A stretch of 7,951 nucleotides of DNA from Flavobacteriaceae bacterium (GTDB taxonomy: Bacteria; Bacteroidota; Bacteroidia; Flavobacteriales; Flavobacteriaceae), in NCBI GenBank assembly GCA_016763715.1, contig JAESTG010000339.1, positions 1 to 7,951 of the forward strand. The letters are read 5' to 3'. The number at the start of each line of letters is the position of its first letter. Positions within the stretch are counted from its first letter, which is position 1. The position numbers and the translations under genes were made by a program. Positions 1 to 5,709 of this stretch are shown piece by piece. The notes below the pieces were generated by a model. The model was given only the letters and a program-made list of their open reading frames with translations, did not search any database and was not told where the DNA came from.

Positions 1-525
1 ATTCCTATCTTTTTTTAATGCCTTTTTAAATTTTAAAATAGCCTTTTCATAGTCTTTAGCTCTATAAACATCCATCCCTTCGTCATATAATTCCAAGGCT
101 GCTTTTTTATCGGATACTGAAACTTCACTCTGTCTGTTTTCAGTAGTCATGAGTTGTTGCATTCTGGCACAATTTCCAAGCAAATCTTCTTCAATTTTGT
201 CATAGTTCAAATTGGTGACGATCGTAATATTTATATTCTTAGGAGTGCTAGTGGTATCTCCCGTAACCTGTGAACTGACTTCCGCAATAGAATCCTGTTC
301 CTTTAATACGGAATAAGCTCCTAATAATTTACTCAACACTTGTTCTGAAGTAATTGCAGATTCAACACACGCCTTTATTTCTTCATACATTTGAGTTCGA
401 ACAAAGCCTTGACTAACTGTGTCCAAACAAGCACAAGCTTTTTTGGACACAGTTTCGATATCGCTCTCTTGGGCAAAAGCTGAAATAGATAAAAGTAAAA
501 ATGCTACTATTCCCGTAATTTTCAT
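1..525 (-). CDS. Exported TPR-containing protein, 3' end missing (runs off the left edge)
   Basis: The frame is open from an ATG at 525 to the window edge, giving 175 residues with no stop, so the C-terminus is not seen. Residues 1-18 (MKITGIVAFLLLSISAFA) form a clear signal peptide, with mature protein starting at Gln19. The mature N-terminus has a Cys-x-Cys pair (KACACLD, 29-35) and further single cysteines at roughly 50 and 118. Residues 142-175 match one tetratricopeptide repeat (LYDEGMDVYRAKDYEKAI...), so more repeats probably follow outside the window. The gene starts 7 nt after the dUTPase stop, which suggests co-transcription. TPR arrays mediate protein-protein contacts, and an exported one would act in the periplasm or at the cell surface. 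The partner and role are unknown and I do not recognise a named family. The CDS call is secure; the function is not. Confidence 0.85.
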   Translation of the reverse strand, partial: MKITGIVAFLLLSISAFAQESDIETVSKKACACLDTVSQGFVRTQMYEEIKACVESAITSEQVLSKLLGAYSVLKEQDSIAEVSSQVTGDTTSTPKNINITIVTNLNYDKIEEDLLGNCARMQQLMTTENRQSEVSVSDKKAALELYDEGMDVYRAKDYEKAILKFKKALKKDRN

Positions 526-532
526 AATATAC

Positions 533-981
533 CTATTTGGTTCCTGTGCTCCCAAATCCTCCAGCACCTCTGGCGGTATCTGAAAGTGATTCTACCTCTT
601 GCCAATGAGCTCGCTCATGCTTCGCAATCACCAACTGCGCCACTCGCTCTCCATTCTCGATGGTGAAATCTTCATTGGAAAGGTTGACCAAAATCACGCC
701 TATTTCACCTCGGTAATCAGCATCTATCGTTCCTGGCGCATTTAACACAGTAATTCCTTTTTTGATTGCCAATCCACTTCGGGGTCGTACTTGTGCTTCA
801 TAACCCACTGCAACTCAATGAAAAGACCCGTCTTTACAATCGTTCTTTCCATTGGGGCTAAAGTAATTGGTGCATCGATGTTTGCCCTTAAATCCATCCC
901 CGCCGAAGCTAAGGTCTCATAGTGTGGTAATTTGTGTTGGGACTTATTAATAATTTTGATGCCGATAGAATTGGGAGTCAT
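533..981 (-). pseudogene. dut: dUTP diphosphatase (dUTPase), split by a one-base frameshift
   Basis: dUTPase hydrolyses dUTP to dUMP and pyrophosphate, keeping uracil out of DNA and feeding thymidylate synthesis. The ATG at 981 opens a frame encoding the N-terminal 57 residues correctly, including motif 1 (AGMDLRA, 27-33). At about 809-812 one base is missing, and the frame runs on through 22 unrelated residues to a stop at 742. From 808 to 533 the other frame carries the rest: motif 2 (RPRSGL), motif 3 ([13 protein letters not shown], whose TID aspartate is the expected catalytic base), motif 4 ([12 protein letters not shown]) and motif 5 ([10 protein letters not shown]). Adding one base (for example restoring CCA, Pro, before VGYEAQ) gives an intact 149-residue enzyme of normal length for the trimeric family. 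No other damage is visible, so a sequencing error or a very young mutation is likely. The gene ends 7 nt before the TPR gene. Confidence 0.9.
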
Positions 982-1029
982 TTGCAGCTATTGATTTAGA
1001 GTATTTTTAATGAATTGTTCGTCCAACGA

Positions 1030-1548
1030 TTAATGTTCCTCATTATCTGTATTCACCCCTGGGTAGGCAATCATTGGTTTCTGCTCCATGTTGGAAAGCT
1101 TAATATATTTTAGCTCATTGTTCTGTTTATAACTAAGAACTGCTTCATCTTCGGCCAACTTAAATGGAAACGCCTCTGGTGGTACATTTTGAGCCTCTTT
1201 GACAGCATCTCCATCCATAACAATATCTGGCCGAATCTTATTCTTAAAATAACCAATATATTGGTCTATATTCTGAGGAGTACTTTGTGCTCTTTCTTTC
1301 TTGTTTCTGAAGTAAATATCAAGGATTTTTACATCTTCAATATAGCTTTCAACCATCACATGCACGTTGGTTCCTGAACCTCCTTCTCGAACACCAGCAA
1401 CCCAATCTTGATAATAAACAGCACCCAAAGTAAAGGGAGGTTCTTGCTCGAATAAAGACCCCGTACCCTTGCCTCCAGCACAACTATTGAGGCTAAAAAG
1501 GATGACTGCTAATATTGTTATTCTAGATAAATTGTTCAATTGCTTCAT
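1030..1548 (-). CDS. Putative lipoprotein of unknown function
   Basis: This is a complete 172-residue frame starting at an ATG at 1548. Residues 1-22 are a lipoprotein signal: a basic N-terminus (MKQLNNLSR), a hydrophobic core (ITILAVILFSL) and a lipobox LNSC, with Cys23 as the predicted lipidated residue. The next residues, AGGKGTG, are a flexible linker without the acidic run that typically marks surface-exported Bacteroidota lipoproteins, so a periplasm-facing location is somewhat more likely. The mature part is mixed alpha/beta in character, soluble and has no membrane segment. It contains VYYQDWVAGVREGGSGTNVHVMV near 44-66, a lysine-rich stretch around 80-106 and an acidic C-terminus (DNEEH). 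I do not recognise the family. It is the first gene of an apparent unit with dut (48-nt gap) and the TPR gene, and it begins downstream of the atp terminator and a REP-like hairpin. Confidence 0.85.
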   Translation of the reverse strand: MKQLNNLSRITILAVILFSLNSCAGGKGTGSLFEQEPPFTLGAVYYQDWVAGVREGGSGTNVHVMVESYIEDVKILDIYFRNKKERAQSTPQNIDQYIGYFKNKIRPDIVMDGDAVKEAQNVPPEAFPFKLAEDEAVLSYKQNNELKYIKLSNMEQKPMIAYPGVNTDNEEH

Positions 1549-1561
1549 AAACAGAGTTGGT

Positions 1562-1619
1562 CGAGCGCAGTTAGGACCTTTTGTTAATTATTTTTAACCT
1601 GACCCACCGACTACGCTCG
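1562..1619. repeat. REP-like imperfect inverted repeat in the atpG-lipoprotein spacer
   Basis: The arms CGAGCGCAGT (1562-1571) and ACTACGCTCG (1610-1619) are inverted copies of each other with one C/A mismatch on the plus strand. Read as minus-strand RNA that position is a G-U wobble, giving a 10-bp stem. A second, inner A/T-rich inverted repeat GTTAA/TTAAC lies at 1583-1598. The arms are much more GC-rich than their surroundings. Short GC-rich inverted repeats like this are common dispersed intergenic elements in bacterial genomes. Calling it one of those is inference, because copy number cannot be seen here. It would fall inside the 5' leader of the lipoprotein gene. Confidence 0.5.
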
Positions 1620-1654
1620 GGGGCATTGTTTTATATAAATCAAAAGTCTTGCCA

Positions 1655-1662
1655 TAAAGGTA
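1655..1662 (-). promoter_or_regulatory. Weak candidate promoter (-7 element) for the lipoprotein-dut-TPR unit
   Basis: The minus strand reads TACCTTTA, a 7-of-8 match to the Bacteroidota -7 consensus TAnnTTTG. It lies just downstream of the atp terminator and about 107 nt upstream of the lipoprotein ATG. No convincing -33 TTG element is seen at the usual spacing, and chance matches are common in AT-rich DNA. The unit does need a promoter in this spacer if the terminator is efficient. Confidence 0.3.
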
Positions 1663-1687
1663 CAAAAAATGAACCCCTGCATAAAGA

Positions 1688-1723
1688 AAAGACCTTACAG
1701 GTTTTAAATCCTATAAGGTCTTT
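1688..1723 (-). terminator. Intrinsic terminator of the atp operon
   Basis: The arms at 1688-1701 and 1710-1723 form a 14-bp stem with an 8-nt A/T loop. On the plus strand there is one C/A mismatch, while on the minus-strand RNA the same position is a G-U wobble. The structure therefore pairs fully only in the minus-strand transcript, the direction of atpG. The U-rich 3' side (UUUUCUUU) follows as expected. It lies 57 nt after the atpG stop and marks the end of the ATP synthase unit. Confidence 0.85.
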
Positions 1724-1780
1724 CGTTGGTTAAAGTTTAGACACCGTGGTCTTCACTTCAACTATTTTTAAGTACGTTAA

Positions 1781-2653
1781 TTATCCAGCCAATGCTTCCG
1801 CACCACCAACAATCTCTAAGATTTCGTTTGTAATAGATGCTTGACGTGCTTTGTTGTACTGTAATTTCAATTCATCTCGCAAATCGGTTGCGTTATCAGT
1901 TGCTTTGTGCATCGCCGTCATACGCGCTCCATGCTCACTAGCAACACTATCTCGAAGGGCTTTAAATAGTTGTGTTTTTAAGCTCTTCGGAATTAATTCG
2001 CTTACAATCTTCTCCTTAGAAGGCTCGAATATATAATCTGCATTCGTAGAAGTATTCGTTGCTACATTTTCTTCAGAAGCCACAATAGGTAAAAATTGCT
2101 CGTGCATTACAATTTGCGTAGCAGCATTCTTAAATTTGTTATAGCTCAACACAATCTTATCATAACTTCCTTCAGCAAACAAATCCATCAACTTCTGAGC
2201 AATATCCGACGTATTTTTGAAGGTTAAATTATCGAAAATATCATTGTTGTTTTCTACAATCGTTTCAATCTTACTAAGAATGTCATTACCTTTTTTTCCT
2301 AAGGTAAAGAAATCTACCTGCTTTCCAGCATAGGTTTCTTTTATAGCGCGTCTAGCATCTTTCACAATATTATTGTTAAATGCTCCTGCCAAACCACGAT
2401 TCGAAGTAATGGAAACGACTAACACCTTTTCCACTTCACGTACATCAGCAAATTTGCTTCCACTGTCTCCATCCAAAGTGGCGCTTAAATTTTGCAATAA
2501 AGCTGTAAGTGCATCGGCGTAAGGTCGCATTGCAGTAGTCGCGTCCTGAGCCTTTTTCAACTTTGCAGCAGACACCATTTTCATGGCACTTGTAATCTGC
2601 ATCGTTGACCCTACAGACGATATTCTATTTCGTATTTCCTTAAGATTAGCCAT
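1781..2653 (-). CDS. atpG: ATP synthase F1 subunit gamma
   Basis: The gamma subunit is the central rotor shaft. Its coiled coil turns inside the alpha3beta3 head and its foot binds the c-ring, coupling proton flow to ATP synthesis at the inner membrane. The 290-residue frame is of normal family length. It opens with the conserved helix MANLKEIRNRISSVGSTMQITSAMKMVSAAKLKKAQ (1-36), and the ITSNRGLAGAFN block near 82-93 is typical of the globular domain. It closes with ITNEILEIVGGAEA (274-287), which fits the PROSITE gamma signature. The segment at about 200-215 (VATNTSTNADYIFEPSKE) is a variable loop before the C-terminal helix. It is the last gene of the cluster, 70 nt after atpA with a hairpin in the gap, and is followed by the terminator. 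The identity is certain from the terminal helices alone. Confidence 0.98.
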   Translation of the reverse strand: MANLKEIRNRISSVGSTMQITSAMKMVSAAKLKKAQDATTAMRPYADALTALLQNLSATLDGDSGSKFADVREVEKVLVVSITSNRGLAGAFNNNIVKDARRAIKETYAGKQVDFFTLGKKGNDILSKIETIVENNNDIFDNLTFKNTSDIAQKLMDLFAEGSYDKIVLSYNKFKNAATQIVMHEQFLPIVASEENVATNTSTNADYIFEPSKEKIVSELIPKSLKTQLFKALRDSVASEHGARMTAMHKATDNATDLRDELKLQYNKARQASITNEILEIVGGAEALAG

Positions 2654-2677
2654 AGTCTCTTTATCTGAGTTTTAGCT

Positions 2678-2715
2678 TATTATCTCTAAGTCCAAAAAGG
2701 GGCTTAGAGATAATA
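2678..2715 (-). other. 13-bp perfect inverted repeat between atpA and atpG
   Basis: TATTATCTCTAAG at 2678-2690 is exactly complementary to 2703-2715, with a 12-nt spacer in which CC/GG can extend pairing around an A-rich or U-rich apex. The hairpin lies 8 nt after the atpA stop and 24 nt before the atpG start. No U-run follows on the minus strand, so it is not a standard terminator. It may protect the 3' end of the atpA message, be an RNA-processing site, or slow read-through to atpG. Confidence 0.7.
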
Positions 2716-2723
2716 GTATACTA

Positions 2724-4301
2724 TTAATTGTATCTTGACGATAGATCTTTACAAACTGTTGTAAGCACATCAATTACTTCATCTGTCAATTTACCAGCTT
2801 TTAATGTGTCTAATGTATCTCTGTGTTTAGCGTTCATGAATTCGATAAAATTTATTTCAAATTCTTTGATTTTGTTAACAGGAACATTTCGTAATAAGTT
2901 CTTTGAACCAGCATAAATGATGGCTATTTGATCTTCTACGGTAAAAGGATCATTCTGCGCTTGTTTTAGAATCTCAACATTACGCCTTCCTTTTTCAATT
3001 ACATTCATGGTTGCCGCATCAAGGTCACTACCAAACTTTGCAAACGCTTCCAATTCACGGAACTGAGCTTGATCTAGTTTTAAGGTACCCGCTACTTTCT
3101 TCATTGATTTAATTTGAGCGTTACCTCCAACACGTGATACCGAGATACCTACGTTAATTGCTGGACGTACCCCTGCGTTAAACAAATCTGATTCTAAGAA
3201 TATCTGTCCATCTGTAATCGAAATTACGTTAGTTGGAATATAAGCAGATACATCTCCTGCTTGTGTTTCAATAATTGGAAGGGCTGTTAAAGAACCTCCT
3301 CCTTTTACAATTCCTTTCAATGATTCTGGCAAGTCGTTCATGTTCGCTGCAATTTCATCATCTGCAATTATCTTAGCTGAACGCTCTAACAATCTTGAGT
3401 GCAAGAAGAAAACATCTCCAGGATACGCCTCACGTCCTGGTGGACGACGTAATAACAATGATACTTCTCTATATGCAACAGCTTGTTTTGATAAATCATC
3501 AAAAACAATTAACGCTGGACGACCCGTATCACGGAAGTACTCGCCAATAGCAGCACCTGCGAAAGGAGCATATACCTGCATAGGAGCTGGATCTGATGCA
3601 TTCGCAGCAACAATAGTTGTATATGCCATTGCGCCTTTATCTTCCAATACTTTAGCAATGTTTGCCACTGTAGATGCTTTTTGCCCGATGGCAACATAAA
3701 TACAGTAAACAGGCTCACCTGCATCGTAAAATTCTTTTTGATTTAAAATGGTATCAATACAAACGGTTGTTTTACCTGTTTGACGGTCACCAATTACCAA
3801 TTCACGCTGTCCCCTTCCTACTGGAATCATAGCATCAATTGATTTAATACCTGTTTGAAGTGGCTCAGTTACTGGCTGACGATAAATTACCCCTGGTGCC
3901 TTACGCTCCAATGGCATTTCATATGTTTTACCATCAATAGAACCTTTACCATCAATAGGTTGACCTAATGTGTTTACCACACGCCCAATAATTCCTTCAC
4001 CAACTTGAAGAGAAGCAATTCGCTGAGTACGTTTAACCGTATCACCTTCTTTAACTCCCCTAGAGTGACCTAATAGTACAACCCCTACATTATCTTCTTC
4101 TAAGTTCAATACGATTCCTTCCAAACCGTCATCAAACTCAACTAATTCACCGTATTGCACATTGGATAACCCATAAACACGGGCAATACCATCCCCTACG
4201 GTTAGTACAGTTCCTACTTCGTCTAATGAAGCACTTGCTTCAAAACCTGAAAGTTGTTGCTTTAAAATTGCTGAAACTTCAGCTGGTTTAACTTCTGCCA
4301 T
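2724..4301 (-). CDS. atpA: ATP synthase F1 subunit alpha
   Basis: Alpha alternates with beta in the F1 head. It binds nucleotide at non-catalytic sites and supplies an arginine to the catalytic site on beta. The 525 residues include the N-terminal beta-barrel (about 25-95), the P-loop GDRQTGKTT (171-179), the Walker B strand ALIVFDD (263-269), the conserved [20 protein letters not shown] (285-304), NVISITDGQ (358-366) and the alpha/beta signature [10 protein letters not shown] (380-389). The following Arg390 is in the position of the arginine finger. The C-terminal helical domain is complete, and its length is a little above the roughly 513 of E. coli alpha. The ATG at 4301 is preceded by an A-rich leader with no Shine-Dalgarno sequence and by three tandem heptamers. 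The partner beta gene is not adjacent, so equal alpha and beta supply must be balanced between two loci. Confidence 0.99.
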   Translation of the reverse strand: MAEVKPAEVSAILKQQLSGFEASASLDEVGTVLTVGDGIARVYGLSNVQYGELVEFDDGLEGIVLNLEEDNVGVVLLGHSRGVKEGDTVKRTQRIASLQVGEGIIGRVVNTLGQPIDGKGSIDGKTYEMPLERKAPGVIYRQPVTEPLQTGIKSIDAMIPVGRGQRELVIGDRQTGKTTVCIDTILNQKEFYDAGEPVYCIYVAIGQKASTVANIAKVLEDKGAMAYTTIVAANASDPAPMQVYAPFAGAAIGEYFRDTGRPALIVFDDLSKQAVAYREVSLLLRRPPGREAYPGDVFFLHSRLLERSAKIIADDEIAANMNDLPESLKGIVKGGGSLTALPIIETQAGDVSAYIPTNVISITDGQIFLESDLFNAGVRPAINVGISVSRVGGNAQIKSMKKVAGTLKLDQAQFRELEAFAKFGSDLDAATMNVIEKGRRNVEILKQAQNDPFTVEDQIAIIYAGSKNLLRNVPVNKIKEFEINFIEFMNAKHRDTLDTLKAGKLTDEVIDVLTTVCKDLSSRYN

Positions 4302-4305
4302 TTTC

Positions 4306-4326
4306 TTTAGATTTTAGACTTTAGAT
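4306..4326. repeat. Three tandem TTTAGAY heptamers in the atpA leader
   Basis: TTTAGAT, TTTAGAC and TTTAGAT stand head to tail at 4306-4312, 4313-4319 and 4320-4326, ending 4 nt from the atpA ATG. On the mRNA they give an A-rich leader just before the start codon, where Bacteroidota lack Shine-Dalgarno pairing. The outermost copy can pair with ATCTAAA at 4345-4351 to make a 7-bp stem. A role in initiation is inference. Confidence 0.6.
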
Positions 4327-4357
4327 ATGAGCCATTAACAGCCCATCTAAAAACCTA

Positions 4358-4894
4358 TTATAATGATTTACTAAATTCTCTTTTAATATTTTCAAATTGA
4401 TTTGCGATACTCGCATTGTATTGAAGATCTCCAATACGAAGAATAAATCCTCCAATAATAGATTCGTCAATAGTATTTTCAATGGTAACACTTTCACTTC
4501 CTGTAAGCTCTTTCACCTTAGCAAGCACCTTTGCCTCCAATTCGGATGTTAAAGCTATGGCCGTAGTAACCTGAACTACTTTCACACCCTTGGCTTCATT
4601 ATATAGAGATATAAAGCTTAGCGCAACTCCACCTAAAACATCAGAGCGTTTGTTATCAATTAAAACATTGATAAGGCCTTTTGCTGTATCGGATTGCTCC
4701 TTGAATATTGCCAAGAGCGCTTGCTTTTTATCTTCACCCTTAATAATTGGGCTTTTCAACATATTACGCAATTCCTTACTGCCAGCTATAGTAGCATGCA
4801 CAGATTGCATATCATCAAATACCTCTGTCGTTGAATTGATATCGTTGGCATGTTGTAAAACTGCTTTTGCGTATCGAATAGCTGCTCTGCTCAT
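4358..4894 (-). CDS. atpH: ATP synthase F1 subunit delta (OSCP)
   Basis: Delta sits on top of F1 and links the alpha3beta3 head to the b-subunit stalk, so it is part of the stator. The 178-residue frame matches the family length. The N-terminal six-helix domain starts with the conserved MSRAAIRYAKAVL, which contacts the alpha N-termini. The C-terminal domain has the family hallmark IIGGFILRIGDLQYNASIAN at about 145-164, followed by a final helix ending KREFSKSL. The ATG at 4894 comes 6 nt after the atpF stop, so translation of b and delta is probably coupled. No unusual features are seen. Sequence identity across this family is low in general, but the C-terminal motif and the position between atpF and atpA leave no real doubt. 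Confidence 0.97.
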   Translation of the reverse strand: MSRAAIRYAKAVLQHANDINSTTEVFDDMQSVHATIAGSKELRNMLKSPIIKGEDKKQALLAIFKEQSDTAKGLINVLIDNKRSDVLGGVALSFISLYNEAKGVKVVQVTTAIALTSELEAKVLAKVKELTGSESVTIENTIDESIIGGFILRIGDLQYNASIANQFENIKREFSKSL

Positions 4895-4900
4895 GAATTA

Positions 4901-5401
4901 TTAGTTTAATGTTGCATTATCTAACATCGTCTCAACCAATTTCAGTTGCTTGTCTTTGTTAGATAATTCCTCTTTCACTACTTTTTCAGCAATCTCGAGA
5001 GACAAAGAAGCTACTTGATTTTTGATCTCGGCAATAGCTGATTTCTTTTCGCTTCGAATAGCCTCTTGCGCATTGCTAATCATTTTGTCTGCTTCAATTT
5101 TAGCTTCGTCCTTAGCGTCGGCAATCATTTTTGTTTTCAGATCACGGGCATCCTTCATCATCGTATCGCGCTCTGTTCTTGCTTCTTTCAATAACTTCTC
5201 GTTATCTGCTTGCAAGTTTTCCATATCCTTCTTTGCATTCTCTGCCGAAGCAAGTGCATCCCTAATTCCTTCTTCTCTATCTTCAATGGCATTTAAAATT
5301 GGCTTCCATGCAAACTTCTTCATTAAGAATACAAGCAATATAAATAATGCTGTTTGTATGATAAATAAGCCTAATGAAAACTCTCCTAATAATTTCTCCA
5401 T
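4901..5401 (-). CDS. atpF: ATP synthase Fo subunit b
   Basis: Subunit b forms the peripheral stalk as a dimer, anchored in the inner membrane and reaching up to delta, to resist rotor torque. The 166 residues show the standard layout. One N-terminal membrane helix (about 8-27, LGLFIIQTALFILLVFLMKK) is followed by the conserved FAWKPILNAIEDREEGIRDAL (30-50). A long charged, heptad-rich helix runs from about 40 to 140 with frequent Ala, Lys and Glu and no proline, as expected of the dimeric coiled coil. The C-terminal part (LSLEIAEKVVKEELSNKDKQ) is the delta-binding end. Only one b gene is present, so a homodimer is expected rather than the b/b' pair of photosynthetic bacteria. The gene is separated from atpE by an 80-nt gap containing a strong hairpin, and it abuts atpH. 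Confidence 0.97.
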   Translation of the reverse strand: MEKLLGEFSLGLFIIQTALFILLVFLMKKFAWKPILNAIEDREEGIRDALASAENAKKDMENLQADNEKLLKEARTERDTMMKDARDLKTKMIADAKDEAKIEADKMISNAQEAIRSEKKSAIAEIKNQVASLSLEIAEKVVKEELSNKDKQLKLVETMLDNATLN

Positions 5402-5433
5402 AATACCTAAAACTATATAATGTTAAAAAAGTA

Positions 5434-5468
5434 AAGTAAAGTTGCAACCAATCGTTGCAACTTTACTT
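5434..5468 (-). terminator. Strong hairpin with U-run between atpE and atpF (attenuator-like)
   Basis: The arms at 5434-5448 and 5454-5468 pair perfectly over 15 bp with a 5-nt loop. In the minus-strand transcript the stem is followed, after UAC, by six U residues (complement of 5425-5430). This is the shape of an intrinsic terminator placed inside the operon, 13 nt after the atpE stop and 32 nt before the atpF start. Because b, delta, alpha and gamma lie downstream and need expression, partial termination, or a 3' stabiliser of an atpE-ending message, is the reasonable reading. Confidence 0.75.
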
Positions 5469-5481
5469 ATTTTTGGTTTTG

Positions 5482-5676
5482 TTAGCTTACTGCAAACAAT
5501 GCAGCAAACCCAATACCTTCAATTAACGCAGCTGCGATAAGCATAGCAGTTTGAATTTTTCCGTAAGATTCTGGTTGACGAGCAATAGCATCCATTGCTG
5601 AACCACCAATTTTACCAATTCCAATTCCTACTCCAATTACTACTAAACCTGCACCTACCATTACTGGGATATCCAT
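5482..5676 (-). CDS. atpE: ATP synthase Fo subunit c (proteolipid)
   Basis: Subunit c is the two-helix hairpin that assembles into the rotor ring and carries protons across the inner membrane. The 64 residues are short but complete. Helix 1 has the glycine ladder GVGIGIGKIGG (15-25), the polar loop is ARQPE (32-36), and helix 2 holds the ion-binding carboxylate Glu53 in AALIEGIGFAAL. The residues that define sodium-type rings are absent: Ile20 replaces the helix-1 Gln, Gly54 follows Glu53 instead of Ser, and Ala58 stands where Tyr would be. Proton coupling is therefore inferred. The ATG at 5676 has an almost pure A/U leader, consistent with strong unstructured initiation in this phylum. The gene is 33 nt after atpB and is followed by the hairpin at 5434-5468. 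The ring size cannot be read from the sequence. Confidence 0.98.
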   Translation of the reverse strand: MDIPVMVGAGLVVIGVGIGIGKIGGSAMDAIARQPESYGKIQTAMLIAAALIEGIGFAALFAVS

Positions 5677-5709
5677 AATATATATAATTAAAATTAAACA
5701 TTCAAAAAA

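Noticed and set aside
803..816. Programmed ribosomal frameshift in dut
   Set aside because: A -1 shift would join the two halves (reading Leu-Gln-Val-Gly), but the site (TTG CAG T) has no slippery heptamer and I see no obvious stimulatory structure. A deletion or sequencing error is simpler.
3340..3699. Plus-strand open frame of 119 codons inside atpA
   Set aside because: It is antisense to the most conserved part of alpha, its translation has no recognisable domain, and the real gene is certain. The same holds for plus-strand frames at 1189-1377, 1851-2036, 2728-2916, 4590-4904 and 5022-5420, and for the minus-strand frame at 3509-3724.
5411..5425. TAGTTTTA-like -7 element before atpF as a separate promoter
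   Set aside because: It has one mismatch to TAnnTTTG, no -33 partner was identified, and such matches are frequent in AT-rich spacers; the hairpin is the stronger signal here.
5482..5676. Sodium-coupled c-ring
   Set aside because: The helix-1 glutamine and the serine and tyrosine after the key glutamate that mark sodium-type c subunits are replaced by Ile20, Gly54 and Ala58.
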